Notes: generated by a model from the sequence alone, not told the origin. Counted from the stretch's first letter, positions 1 through 10,999 are shown. The stretch: 64,000 nucleotides of DNA from Thysanoteuthis rhombus (GCA_963457665.1 OY735209.1:9849814-9913813), one strand, 5' to 3'. A program made the numbers and translations.

Positions 1-386
1 GTTACAGCGTAATCAAATGATATGCTAAAGATGCTTGTTAACCATTGCTCACTCTTCAATAACAGCACAGAGTCAGTGTGATCTTTCTGGACGAACAATC
101 TTATCTTTGTTGCTTTGGTCATGCTGTTGCAGCATATGAATTTCTCGGCATTCCGAACACATCGACCAAAATTTTGTAATAAAAAACCCTAACAAATAGG
201 AAAATATTTGTTGGAACGATTTATGAAATGATAATACTCCGTCTCAGAACTTTCAGAAAATACCGAAAGGACTGGAGAACACATCGGCCAAAACGTAGTC
301 TGCGAAACAATGAAGATAATCGAACTAGTTCAAATAATTCAGGGGATAATGACAAAGCCAAATCTGAATTTTAAACAACATTAGAA
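1..386. other. no recognised feature
   Basis: AT-rich sequence with stops in all frames. No repeat, RNA gene or domain was recognised. Confidence 0.5.
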
Positions 387-742
387 TGGAGTGGACACGT
401 GTTAACATAAAAGCTAGCAAAGCCTACCAATTTTAAAGAAAACAAGAGTATGAATTCGACACATTGTTAACGTTGAAGCTAACAGAACCTACCAATTTTA
501 GACAATGTAAATATGGAGTCAACACGCTGTTAGCACTAAAGCTAAGAAAACATAGCATTGTAGATGAGATGAGTATGGCCACGACGTGCTGTTAACAGTT
601 AAGTTAACAAAACTACCAATTTTAGACAAAATTAAGTCAACATACAGCAGACGTTTAAAAGTTAATAGAACTGACCAATTTTAGACAACTTGGATATAGA
701 GTCGACAAATCGTTAACGCTAGATTTAACAAAACCAACCAAT
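387..742 (+). repeat. diverged minisatellite, ~62 bp unit, about 6 copies
   Basis: A unit of about 58-64 bp recurs about six times. Each unit carries a GTCGACAC-like start, a GTTAAC block, AAGCTAACA and the phrase CCAATTTTAGACAA. Unit starts are near 387, 452, 516, 578, 636 and 698. The copies differ by substitutions and small indels, so the array is old. No coding potential was seen. Confidence 0.8.
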
Positions 743-1389
743 TAATAACAAACGTTTGACAATAACTGAACATTTGCCTGTCTAAAAAGTGACGACTAGA
801 ATTACAAATCAAGAAAGTTCGACTTCCTGCCTGAAAAAAAAAAAAAAAAAAAAAAAAAAAGAAAGACATCTCAGGCCTAGGCAGATTATGCTTGGGAGTT
901 ATCCTGTTTTCATTCCCTCTAACTCCCAATGACGCCATCTTTGATCGTTTTTGAGGCACTAGCGGGACATTCAATCTTGACGCGATGGTTCGTCTTACGT
1001 CAGATTTTTAAAAAAAAATGTCACTGTTTACGCGTGTCTCGTATAAACAAGTTGACATTTCGTTTGTCAGACGGCACCGTAGGGATTTTTCTTCAATTAC
1101 GTCTCAACTGATGGTGTAAAACATACATACATACGCACAAACACACATACACACACAAGTGGGTGCGCGTGTGTGTTTTATTATTAGTGTTTTATCCTTA
1201 TAGACACACACATGTGCGTACAATGTACTAATGAGTAATTTTCTGTTTCACTAATGCATTATGTAAGAACTGCTTCAAAATCTATTTTCTATATCTGACC
1301 ATATTAACGATCGTGGATGTAGAAATCTGTCGCCTGTCAAGTACTTTACATCTGCCAGCGAAGTTTGAAGATTCATATGAATCCACTCA
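743..1389. other. unassigned; holds a 27-base A-run and CA/TG tracts
   Basis: An uninterrupted A-run lies at 834-860 and CA/TG-rich tracts at about 1120-1215. The A-run could be the tail of an old retroposed copy, but no body was recognised next to it. The rest shows nothing identifiable. Confidence 0.5.
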
Positions 1390-1515
1390 TGTTTGCCTTG
1401 CTGTCTCTCCAAAGAATATCTCCGAAGTTTCTCAAAGAATTTCAATGACATTTTATGGAAGGATGGGCCATGGGCTAACGGAGAATCTATTAGATTTTGG
1501 GGCGGATCCATGTAT
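1390..1515 (+). repeat. dispersed repeat family G, partial copy
   Basis: This stretch holds AATATCTCCGAAGTTTCTCA, then a GGAAGGATGGGCCATGGG segment and ATTTTGGGGCGGATCC. The same succession occurs on both strands at 45.5-46.05 kb. It is a dispersed repeat of unknown class, and the short ORFs across it are not conserved between copies. Confidence 0.6.
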
Positions 1516-1594
1516 GTTCATGATTGGGAAATGTTTTCTCATTTATTCATTTTTTAATGTATTCATCAGTATTTAGTTAGTTTGTGGTATAGGC

Positions 1595-1722
1595 GGGAAT
1601 ATTGGCTCTCTCAGTGCTTACTTGAAATTCGATCTGAAATTTTCACTGGATAATGTTCAATTTACATGATTAATTTTCACCAAAGAGTTGGGTGCATCGA
1701 CAAAGAAAAAGATTACGTGGAA
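1595..1722 (+). repeat. SINE body related to the copy at 32.8 kb
   Basis: The block runs GAAATTCGATCTGAAATTTT, CACTGGATAATGTTCAATTT, CATGATTAAT and later CATCGACAAAGAAAAAGATTA. It parallels the body downstream of the tRNA-like head at 32.8 kb. The tRNA-like head itself is not clear here, so this is a 5'-truncated or decayed copy. Confidence 0.55.
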
Positions 1723-2266
1723 ATATAAATAATCGCTGAAGCCTTACAGAGTAACCTAAGCAATTGGCTCGTTTGAACGATGTTTTAGAATTGAAGAGAC
1801 GATTTTTTTTCAGGCAAGGTAGTCAACCTTGAATGTTGATATATGAAAACGTCCTTCCGTATGTTACAAATGTGACACAACAAACAATAATGGCGGTAGG
1901 ACGGGAGGTTTTTCTACTAACGATGCATTCTCCAGACATTGTCTCCTTCAGACTATCTCTCGTTCTGATCCACGTAATGTACCATGCTTTGCAACAAGTT
2001 GAAGAGATCGAAAAAAAATTCCATTGCAGGAATTATCGAATCGAAATAGGAATCGTTCTTTTTTGATGGAAAATACTATTTAGCTGGAAGCTGTCGTAAG
2101 ATTATAGAAAGCCAGGAAAAATACTGGCTCGACATAATTATATAATGAACCAATAATTTCCATGTAATGAATATTCATTAGTTCTAATTGTAAGTATTGA
2201 GTACTTTAAAATAAAGAAATTACAAAATACATGAGTTTTTAAAAAATACATATTTACTATTCTCTT
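1723..2266. other. no recognised feature
   Basis: Ordinary AT-rich sequence. No repeat or coding signal was recognised. Confidence 0.45.
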
Positions 2267-2400
2267 TATGTAGATAGATAGATAAATAGAGAGAGAGGGA
2301 GAAAGAGAAAGACGTATATTGACTCAATACATGTATATATGTGCGTGTATGTGTGTTTGTGAGCGTATATATGTGCGTGTGTGTGTGTGTGTATGCGATT
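2267..2400. repeat. compound microsatellite (GATA, GA, TG)
   Basis: TAGATAGATAGATAAATAG is followed by GAGAGAG and then an interrupted ATGTGTGTG tract. Short ORFs here are translations of simple sequence. Confidence 0.85.
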
Positions 2401-2697
2401 GTAAGGATTCACGCACACGTGTATGTATGCAAGTATGGTTCTTGAGAGTTGAAAATTCCCTTCGTCCCTCAAATTCGTACACACGTCTTTTTTGTGTTGA
2501 GATAATTTCCTTGTCTACACACGGGCACGAAATCCCCTGGGAGCCCCTTTTTTGGGTGTTATTTTTGCTCCTGTTATTTTTACTTCCATTTATCTGGCCT
2601 ATTTACTGCCCCCATCACTAAAAAAAAATTTGACAGCAGTAAGTTTAAAAAAATCAAATTAACATTCATCCGACCTCAAGTAAAAATGAAAACACGA

Positions 2698-2702
<5 letters not shown>

Positions 2703-2782
<80 letters not shown>
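2703..2782. repeat. (TA)n microsatellite, about 80 bp
   Basis: A pure alternating TA tract, followed by a TG-rich tract from about 2797 that runs into the palindrome at 2851. Confidence 0.95.
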
Positions 2783-2786
<4 letters not shown>

Positions 2787-2850
2787 TTTATATATGTGTG
2801 TGTGTAAGTGTGTGCTTGTTTGTGTGCGTGTGTGTGTATATATATGTCTG

Positions 2851-3043
2851 TTTTTATTGTGAGTGCGTGTGTGTTAGCGTGGCGATATTGACGACCTAGA
2901 ACACGTTTTACTTTTCTTACATAGAATATTTATAAGCAAAGAATTACGGTAAGCATTACTTATAAATATTCTACGAAAAGAAGTAAAATGTCTTCTAGGT
3001 TGTCAATACCGCCCACGCAAACACTCACGCACATACAATAAAA
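2851..3043. repeat. snap-back palindrome, ~85 bp arms, 22 bp spacer
   Basis: The left arm (2851-2936) and right arm (2959-3043) are near-complete reverse complements. Matching pieces include TTTTTATTGTG with CAATAAAA, GACCTAGAA with TTCTAGGTTG, ACATAGAATATTTATAAG with CTTATAAATATTCTACG, and GCGTGGCG with CGCCCACG. The RNA or single strand would fold into one long hairpin. It could be a fold-back transposon or an inverted duplication. No coding content was seen. Confidence 0.85.
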
Positions 3044-3232
3044 CTGCAATTCTTCTGAGATTGGCTGTATGTTCATAAGGCCAACAAGTCCTATGGCAAA
3101 CCGTACTCTCTTGTACTTTGAAAATCTGTGATAACCACCAGTGAAGCATTCTGTTTTTATTCACGTAACATGTACATCAAACAGGCTTGTCCATACCCAA
3201 GTTTTACCTCCATTTAAAACATATATATACAA

Positions 3233-3620
3233 GAAACTGTTAACAAAAACTGTCAAAATAGGTTTCTTCAGTTTTTGGGGTGGTCTGCATGTATGTATAT
3301 ATCACGCTTACAGGCTGTACCAATGGAGCTAGAGGCTTGAAATTTCAAACATCTACTCCTTATCATGAGAATAACCTTTCGTTTTTGGAGATCACCCCAC
3401 CCCTCAATGTGCTCACAGCGGAAGAGAGGCGTCAACTTGGGATGAATGGTTATGCCAAATTAATCTCTTTCTTTGTGTCATTCACTTTTTTTTTTTAATT
3501 GTCTTTTTTAGTGATCAGTGCCCAACAAAAGGTGAAAGAAGTAACTTATTTATTGATCATCCTACTTTTCAATTTTTCAATTGATCGCTCCTAACACAGC
3601 ATGCCACCAAAAGACGGTTT
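3233..3620 (-). repeat. family A MITE-like element
   Basis: This is one of about ten copies in the window. On the minus strand, family A begins with GGTCTGGTTAGTCACTCAAT and AGAAACCGTC. It then carries a GGCAGCAAGCTGTGTTGGGG block, a TTTTGTTGGGCAGTGATCAC block, an AGCCCTCTAGCTCCATTGG block and ends in TTGACAGTTTCTAA. The 5' outer ~20 bases are missing here and mariner sequence begins directly after. The ends AGAAACYGTC and GACAGTTTCT are inverted copies, suggesting a non-autonomous DNA transposon. No coding region was seen. Confidence 0.7.
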
Positions 3621-3644
3621 CAAACCAAAGATAGAAAAAAATAG

Positions 3645-3880
3645 ATTCGAGCAATTTTGTTGTATGAATTCAAAATAGGACGTAAGGCAGCGGAAACTGT
3701 TCGCAATAACAACAGAGTATTTGACCAAGGAACCGTTACGAAGACGATGATGTCTTTCTGTGATTGAGGACATCAAATTTCGGGCAATTATAGAGGCAGA
3801 TATACGCGGAAAAGCTCGAGAGGCTGCAGAAGAATCGAACGTTGACCATTTCGACTGCTTCCCGAAAGGGGACTTCTTCA
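3645..3880 (+). pseudogene. mariner-family transposase N-terminal fragment, decayed
   Basis: Frame 1 from 3645 reads IRAILLYEFKIGRKAAETVR then NNNRVFDQGTV, which is the first helix-turn-helix region of mariner transposases. It stops at a TGA at 3765-3767. A second frame from 3760 continues with IEDIKFRAIIEADIRGKARE and EESNVDH, which matches the second helix-turn-helix part. About 25 residues that normally lie between the two parts are missing, and an in-frame TAG precedes the first segment. The catalytic DDD domain is absent. In the living family this domain binds the terminal inverted repeats. The fragment abuts a family A copy on the other strand. Recognition as mariner is firm; subfamily is not assigned. 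Confidence 0.85.
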
Positions 3881-4466
3881 ACAACCGGAAGAGTATTCAT
3901 GGGTTACAGAACCCAAGAATTCTGTTTCATTTTTGCACCAACCTAATAATTAGGCCGCCCTAAGGAACAAGCTGAAAATCCCGCACATAGCCTTATGAAT
4001 TTAATAACGTATCCGTCAGAATTCTGCCGTTCTATGTACCGCCTCTTTCTAATACCAACAGAATTAAAGCCTCCCTCTCGAATTTATGAGGGATCCTGTT
4101 ATCCACAGTCTTATTTTTCTTACATACTTGTAAGACCCCTGGGTAAGATCGTATTGATGCGAGTGTCCCTAAAATTTACAATTACGTTGCTGACCTCGAG
4201 TTTTTTCATCCAAGGCGAGTAGAACAACGAGTCGTGTTTATTTCGATGCTGATATGCTGTTAACCCCGATTCACCATCCAAACCCTCTCATTAAACCAAC
4301 GTCCTAGTATACAGACTTCGTAAAACGCACTAAATAGTGGGAGACAAAAACCATTGGACAAAACCGCATTGTCAGTATGAGTTTTCTCTAAATGACTGAA
4401 TATACAACGTTTTGTTTGTCGTGAACGAATGCTCGATTTATTCCATCATATCATATCTCTCTCTCA
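3881..4466. other. no recognised feature
   Basis: It begins with the tail of the mariner-related reading frame and then holds no recognised gene, RNA or repeat. Confidence 0.4.
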
Positions 4467-4500
4467 ATATATATATATATATATACATATATATATTTAT
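4467..4500. repeat. (TA)n microsatellite after a CT run
   Basis: CTCTCTCTC is followed by an alternating TA tract interrupted by ACAT. Confidence 0.9.
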
Positions 4501-4790
4501 ACATGCACACACACTAAATTTGATGTATACTTATTGGAACCTGCTAAAACACGATTAAATACTGATTGACATGCGTGACACTAATTTGCATTTTCAACAA
4601 TTTCTAACTACTATGATTGACTCTTGAGGAGTTATCTTAAAATTATATCTATGTGAATGAATATTATATTCATAATATACTAGGTAACGAAGATAATTCG
4701 TAATAAAATGTCTGGAAACGATTTTTAGGGAAATTTTCTAAGCGACCGATTAAAATTTGAGAAACAGTAAAAAAAAAAATGTCTGACACA

Positions 4791-4888
4791 CGGACCAATC
4801 ACTTGCCAACGAGACTTTGCAACCTTTCATTTTCGGTCGACGTACAAATACCTTCAACTCACGGGTCAATCACGGCCCAACGAGACTT
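4791..4888 (+). repeat. short direct repeat pair, 71 bp apart
   Basis: CGGACCAATCACTTGCCAAC followed by GAGACTT (from 4791) recurs from 4862 as CGGGTCAATCACGGCCCAAC followed by GAGACTT. The intervening bases are only loosely alike. Confidence 0.6.
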
Positions 4889-4920
4889 CACGATCTGTCA
4901 GCTTTGTAAACATTCGCGGG

Positions 4921-5620
4921 CGATCTTTCGTAATCTTTGTCAATTTTAAGTACTTTCGACTCAGTTGTATATTTATTCGAGTTTACATTTGTTTAGTTAT
5001 TTTCAATAAGAAAAAACAAAAACAATTTCTTTCTGTTCGCAATTTCAAAGTTAACATTTGTTTATTCAACAGACGATCTTTCGTTATAAGTCCAGGTAAA
5101 TTAGACATTTTTTATTTATTTATAGGGACGCTTTGGACAGTGCTGTCTTAGTTACTACGAGTTTTGATGCGGTAAGATTAGAGTATTGCAAAAAGAAAAT
5201 CAAGTTAACAAAGTATAAGCAGAAAAATACTCACTAAATTATGACCTTTCGTAATCTTTGACAAATTTAATTACTTTTGCATCAGTTGGATATTTCTTAA
5301 TGTTGACATTTGTTTGGCTATTTTCAATAACGAAAAAGAAAAAAAAAATCCTTTTCCTGTTCGCAATTTTGAAGTTAGCAGTTGTTAACGAGGTAACCGT
5401 GATTTCAGGATTCAGATTTTTCAATTGTTTATTCAAAGGAATACCTTAAATAGTTCGGTTTCGATCATTACAGTTTGGATGAAATTCGGTTAAAGTTTTG
5501 CAGTACCAAATTATGTAACTTATCATTCAAGAAAATAATTTTGTTTTCATTCTTCCAGCGTTTAGCTCCTCCATATTTGATTACTTTTGCTTCGGCTGCA
5601 TATCCTATGACAGGTCATTT
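4921..5620 (+). repeat. ~320 bp tandem duplication, 2.2 diverged units
   Basis: The phrases CTTTCGTAATCTTTG, ATTTGTTTRGYTATTTTCAA, TGTTCGCAATTT and TTGTTTATTCAA occur in the same order from 4921 and again from 5243, an offset of about 321 bases. ATTACTTTTGC recurs a third time at 5579, where the third unit breaks off. Divergence is substantial. No coding signal was seen. Confidence 0.7.
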
Positions 5621-5800
5621 TTTCTTACGTAAAAGTAAAAAATAAATCCACTAATCTTATTAAACAAAGTCACCATCAAGCCATTGTTTTTCATTAGTAT
5701 TCTATCAGGTTACATTAAATGCTGCCCACTCCTGCCCGGAAATGTCCGTGGATCTGTCCGGCGTTGCACAGACCTGCCTGAACCATACTACGGTTTCTAT

Positions 5801-5906
5801 TCCAACGCCTGGTCTCAGAAGAATGCTAAATTTCAACGCCCGGACTCAAGGTAGATGAATTCCAATGCACGGACACTAAAGTTACAGTCAAACGTCTGGA
5901 CCAGTA
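5801..5906 (+). repeat. ~30 bp minisatellite, about 4 units
   Basis: Units begin with ATTCCAACGCCTGG, ATTTCAACGCCCGGAC, ATTCCAATGCACGGAC and TCAAACGTCTGGACC, spaced about 29-31 bases apart. Confidence 0.65.
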
Positions 5907-6774
5907 ATTAATCAGCTTTGGGAGCAAATTTTCCGGCCTTAAAAGAGATTCTATTTACGAAGTGCGTGGTTGCGCCAAGACACGTGAGAGAAGTTATCAA
6001 TGGAAATTAGTTGATTTAATGATTACTCTAGATTTTGAAAAAATATCGCTTTAAACTTAAAATATAGTGGAAGATACATCTATTCACAGCGGATGTCCGT
6101 TACCTGTCAATTCAGTTCAAAGGTCAAGTGGGTATTTAGTGGATGCCCGCTTAAAATTTGGAGCGTCTCATGAAACAGGTAGAGTCAGGATAACCAAAAA
6201 TGACAAAACCTGTTACTACCCACAATGCCAAAAATGTATTCCCAACGTTGAAACGTCGCCATGAAACGGGTAACACTTCAGTCATAGAAATGGTAAATAG
6301 CACGTCCAGATTATTACTACCACTGATTATGACTCTCTCTACCTTTTCTCAATACACTGAAACACAACTACTATAACTACTACAAATACTAGTGCTACCA
6401 TGAACATCGATCTTTATTAGTATTTAGATAATTATTGACTATATTTACGGCGCGTGTGATGTTTCCTTCTGACTGAGCATTACGTTCAAGAATTCTTTCT
6501 CATTGCTTCTCCACTAAATCCATTTGCTGTTTCAGTCCAAGGTTCGAATCCTTCTGATAGTCACTAGGATTTATTTATTGTTTGACTTAAGATTATATCG
6601 TCAATGTTAAATAGATCAAGTTTTGTGTATATGCGAGTGGCAGTTATCTAGGCAGATAAGAGCCTCACTTGTGAGACAAAAACAACATGGCCGACTACAG
6701 GAGGTTAACCTCTGACCCTGATAAGAGAATTATCAATTAGCCACTAGACGTACTCATAGGCATTTGTTTTATCT
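5907..6774. other. unassigned; isolated B-box-like site at 6541
   Basis: GGTTCGAATCC at 6541-6551 matches a Pol III B box, but no A box or tRNA fold lies upstream. It may be a SINE remnant. The rest shows nothing recognised. Confidence 0.4.
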
Positions 6775-7330
6775 ATCCTGTTTCTTTCTTCTTTATTTTC
6801 ATTTGTTTTTTTAAAACTTTCTTCTTAATCTCCACCTTTCTTTTTCCACCTTTCTTTCAGTTTCTTTTTCCCCCTTTTTCATTATTTCTTTCTCCGCCTG
6901 ACATTCTTTTTTTCCTATCGTTCGTTCTTTCTCCACATTTCTTTCTTTTCTTTTTTCATTTCTTTCTTATTTCTCTACCATTCTCCCTATCTTTCTGTCT
7001 TTCATTTTTTTCTTCCTTTTTTTTTCTAAAACACCGTACTTCCTTCTTTTTCCCCCATCTTATTCTGCATGTATTTTTCAACTATTTATAACTAGCTTAA
7101 TCTCTCTATGTACATCTATTCTAACTATATCCCTCTTCATATCTACTATATATCTACCCATCTATCCACCAAGTGGGGAGGGGGTCCTTTGTATTTCTAT
7201 CAATTCCCTCTTTATTTCTTCCTTATTTCCTTCTTTTCATTCTTTGCCCCACCTCACACTTTCTTTTGCCCTATGCGTTTTTGAAACATTTTCTTTCTTA
7301 ATTGATTCACTCTCTGGCTCAATCTGTCCC
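6775..7330 (+). repeat. pyrimidine-rich low-complexity tract
   Basis: About 550 bases of strongly C+T-rich sequence on the + strand, with many TTTCTTTC, CCTTTC and TTTTTC words and no fixed period. There are only a few interruptions, notably GTGGGGAGGGGG near 7173. Confidence 0.75.
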
Positions 7331-8393
7331 CTTCATTTCCATTCATCTTGCTAGAGACAGCGGGTTAGGTAAACAGACCCTTTCATGGCTGGATACTTTG
7401 GAAGGTCAGGTTTTTGTCAATTGGAATCGACCCGGAACAAACCCATCAGTCTACACGTTTGTGCACACGTGAATACATTTCAGTCTGCGTGTTTTTGTTT
7501 TTTTTCCAAATTCGTAGCACAAAACATGAATCCGGGTGTTATATGTAATATATGTAAATGATTAGTAGGACCACTTTCACGAAAGAAATTATCGGATATA
7601 AAAAAAAAAAAGATTGGCTTCCCTTCGTTGGAACTCTCCTCTCTTTGCATTTGTATTCTGGCTATTCGCTACGATTACTGTTGTTCGAAGTTTGAATTAC
7701 TTATATGCTGGGATTTTCTTCAAGTGAGAATATTTTACATGTAATAAGACCCTATCTATCCCTTTTCAATACCTCAGTATTCTATCGAAGCAATGACTTG
7801 AGTAGATACGTTATTTTCCATAAGAATCGAGTGACTACCTACGATGTGTAACACTTGAAGTGCTTTATTGATCAAAGTATTGTTTTTTGTCAAATGTCTT
7901 CAAGATGTCGAAATATTGATTTACAAAATCCGGTAGGTCCAGAAAAAATCCGAATTCTAATGACAAAATCGAGTAAGACCATTGTACTGTACTTATCTAT
8001 CTTTGTCATTGGAAGTTGAAACATAGGTTGATTACACTCCCCCGAAACGGTGTTTTCTGAAAGATGATTGTTGCGCTATTACCTGCCAAGTCTACAGCAT
8101 AAATCGTCATAACTTATAGTCATTGAAGGCTGATAGAAATATAGTTTTGCCATTCTTCTCAGTCTCACGATTTTTTGGACTTGCCTGCTTTTGTCATTAG
8201 ATGAAAGTATTTGCCTCCTGCTCTAGAAATACAGATGGGTGTAAATATTTTTGGCTGTTCTCGTGAACTCCTTGTGGAGCATGAAGCCGCAAAAACTCTG
8301 TAGCTTTTTCAATAGCAAGAAAGGTTTTTTTTTTTTTTTTACTGCGCCTTATTTCTCTGTTCAGATTTTAAGATTCGTTTCATTGAAGCAGAC
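7331..8393. other. no recognised feature
   Basis: Mixed AT-rich sequence with a T-run at about 8326-8340. No repeat or gene was recognised. Confidence 0.45.
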
Positions 8394-8612
8394 GGATTTT
8401 GGGAGCCTAGCCGTGGAGTAAAAAGTTAGCAAACTAATTTCACTGAACATCACTATTATAAAGATATTAATTTGTACAGACATGGTCATCTGGTTTTGTC
8501 TTTTCACTCTCATGTTTCTCTTCATGGATTTTCTCGTAAAATTCGATTCATAACGACAAACAATTTTAGGGGCCTTAGCCAAGGAGCAGACGTAAGTAAA
8601 CCAATTTATAGA
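8394..8612 (+). repeat. pair of ~47 bp diverged direct repeats
   Basis: GGATTTTGGGAGCCTAGCCG then TGGAGTAAAAAGTTAGCAAA (from 8394) is echoed from about 8562 by CAATTTTAGGGGCCTTAGCC then AAGGAGCAGACGTAAGTAAA. Both end in CTAATTT or CCAATTT. Confidence 0.55.
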
Positions 8613-9233
8613 CCGTCGTATAGTGATTTCTATCCCTCAAGAGTTCCTCCACTCTTGTGGTCATGTGTCATACTAAGGTACCCTTAGTATTATACCTATT
8701 ATAGAGATCTTAGCTTCAAGGCATTGAATTGCGAGCTCGTCTCACAGACCATTACCACTAACATTTCTACATGATATCATTGGTTCAGTTATGCCATATT
8801 ACAAGTGGAATTGAACATAGAGATGTATCGATAAGGAATGCCGGTAGTAAAATTGACCAAATGTCTGCCAACGCCAATGATGGCGATCCTTTTTTGCACA
8901 GTGTGTCGAAAAAATATTTTAAAAAAATATTCCTGTTTTTCAGGCGTCACTGACAAGTATTGAAGTTTTAAGGTATGCCTTATAGATAGGCGGCCTATTT
9001 TTCTAATATGTTTATAAAACTAGGTGTTTGATCAAATATAACATGAAATTTTAAAATATACTTTTGAAACTCGTTATCTCATGTTATGTCATGTTAAAGT
9101 TATTTTCATGGTTTCTTGCGCGTCACCTGAAAACCCGCTGCGTGTCACTGTTGACGCGCATGTCATACGTTTGGCATCATTGGTCTAAGTTAACAGCAAT
9201 CTTACAAAAGCCCTATTAATGTTCATGTTTCTG
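8613..9233. other. no recognised feature
   Basis: AT-rich sequence without recognised repeat, RNA or coding signal. Confidence 0.45.
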
Positions 9234-9285
9234 TTGGTGTCTTGGACACCAAAGTTTTCGTGTCTGTTGGTGTCTTGGACACCAA
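9234..9285 (+). repeat. duplicated 19 bp palindrome
   Basis: TTGGTGTCTTGGACACCAA occurs at 9234-9252 and 9267-9285, 33 bases apart. Each copy is a hairpin with perfect 8 bp arms and a 3-base loop, and TGTYTG precedes each. Confidence 0.85.
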
Positions 9286-9915
9286 CTGAATGCATGCGCA
9301 TTCGAACCTTAGAACACAATAAAAACCAAATAAAAAAAAAACAAAACAAGGAAAAAACAAAGCAAAAACAAACAATCAAAACAAAGATAAAAATGTGTCA
9401 CAATGGATACAAAACTGGGTGAAATAAGTCAATAAATATACAGACAAATACGATTAAAATCATGAAAATCAAGCATTGGTAAAAAAAAGAAAAAGAAAAG
9501 AAAAGATCAAGAAGAAATACATAGATAAATTGTACATTAAACTCTTCTCCAGCCATTTAGATGACGTCACCAGAACGTGAGCTCTTGAAGAAAAGATGGC
9601 GAGTCATAAATACAGAAAGATCGATAAACAAACATAATGGCAATTTTTTTGTGGTGTTGCAAACGTAGTGAAAATGAGTGACTGACATTCAACATTCTAA
9701 AGATCGTTGCAGAAGTAGTGATGTGGGGTGATTTTGTGATTACGGTAGACGAGGGGCATTAATTTCAACAAGAGGTTACAAAGAGGAAAATGCATTGTGT
9801 GTGGATCATGCAAGATGTGTGAGTGAGTGTTAACAATAAGCGGCGAAAAGCAGTGATAGTTGCTCATATGGAGCGCCTTACCGTACGACAACCTCCACTT
9901 TTATTGCTTTGATTC
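9286..9915. other. unassigned; A-rich stretch 9315-9395
   Basis: An A/C-rich AAACAAAAC-like stretch of about 80 bases, then AT-rich DNA. Nothing identified. Confidence 0.45.
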
Positions 9916-9994
9916 CTACCTCTGTCCCATAACAGTTGTTATATTTAGTTTAATTTTGTAGGAGAATGTAGCAACTGTTATGGGACAGCGGTAG
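9916..9994. repeat. inverted repeat, 23 bp arms, 33 bp spacer
   Basis: The left arm (9916-9938) contains CTGTCCCATAACAGTTG and the right arm (9972-9994) contains CAACTGTTATGGGACAG. There are one or two mismatches across 23 bases. It may be a very short MITE or a hairpin of unknown origin. Confidence 0.8.
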
Positions 9995-10084
9995 CATGGG
10001 ACCATTTACTTCTAAGTATCCATGTATATTGTGGCCACACACACATTAACACACACACGCACACAGATAGACACACACACACAC

Positions 10085-10086
<2 letters not shown>

Positions 10087-10139
<53 letters not shown>
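10087..10139. repeat. (TA)n microsatellite with flanking (CA)n
   Basis: CACACACACACACA from about 10035 runs into an alternating TA tract of about 53 bases. Confidence 0.95.
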
Positions 10140-10142
<3 letters not shown>

Positions 10143-10385
10143 TGTGTGCAGAATATTCAGATACACGAATGAAATGAAATAGAATTTTCTTTGTTAGTAC
10201 GTTCATTATTTCTATTTTTTTCAGTTCAATTATTTTTTGTTTCTCTAGACGATTGTCTCTGTCTATTGGATTCATATTTACAGAATATTATACTCTTTAA
10301 AAATCTTATTAGAAAAAAAAAAAGAAGTCTTTCTGATTTCTTTGGGTAAATTTTCAGCATACGTTCTTGTATATATATGTATAAG

Positions 10386-10970
10386 TGAATGTGAATAAGA
10401 GAAGACAGTCGAGGAACTGAATTTTGCTCGTACCGAATTATTTACGGTGGTAAAAGAAACAACAGCGATGTTTGAAAAAGAAAAAAGATAAGAAATCCAA
10501 ACCCACACCCTTTTCCCATAGGAGCACCTATGTATCCTAGGTCTGCGCTGACCGATTGAACTACCGATACCCTGACGATAGGCAGTGGTCCGAATAACAC
10601 CCATAACTCATTCCTTCCCTTCTCCGCTCGCTGGTCGGTTTTGTTTATGTGTTCTGTCAGTCTCAGAGCAACTGTACGTATCTTTACGTATATATTGTTC
10701 CTATGTGGACAGCATGATAAGTGATGGATATTAGCATCCGACAATGTGAATAAGGAAAGACAATTTAGGAACTACATTTTGTTCGGACCGAATAATTTAC
10801 GGTAGAGAGCGAAACTACGGCGATGGTCAGAAAATGAAGAAATGTTCCCCAGGTAGGATTTATGTATATATATGATGGACTCTCCCGTCGATTTCAACGT
10901 ATGAGGGTTCCACAAAGTCACTGAATCATAGTGAAGGCAGCTGACTAGACTACAGTCACTCGTACCCTTC
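10386..10970 (-). repeat. two direct copies of a tRNA-derived SINE
   Basis: Two ~100 bp bodies match closely at 10386-10495 and 10744-10850. Shared words include GTGAATAAG, AGGAACT, TTTTG, CGGACCGAAT or CGTACCGAAT, TTTACGGT and GCGATG. On the minus strand the first body is preceded by a tRNA-like head with an A-box-like TAGTTCAATCGGTCAGCGC at 10545-10565. The second has a more decayed head around 10890-10960. Spacing of the bodies is about 357 bases. Confidence 0.65.
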
Positions 10971-10999
10971 ACACAACTACAACGATGAACTCAGCGTGA

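Noticed and set aside
387..742. CRISPR array
   Set aside because: Units are contiguous and diverged with no identical repeats or unique spacers; the context is eukaryotic.
834..860. A-runs as poly(A) tails of processed pseudogenes (also 35121, 41909, 43246, 53719, 53888)
   Set aside because: No gene-like body was found upstream of any of them; slippage or old retroposon tails are enough to explain them.
10012..10275. Ile/Tyr-rich frames over TA tracts (also near 24.9-25.2 kb and 58.1-58.5 kb)
   Set aside because: These are (TA)n and (CA)n microsatellites read as codons.
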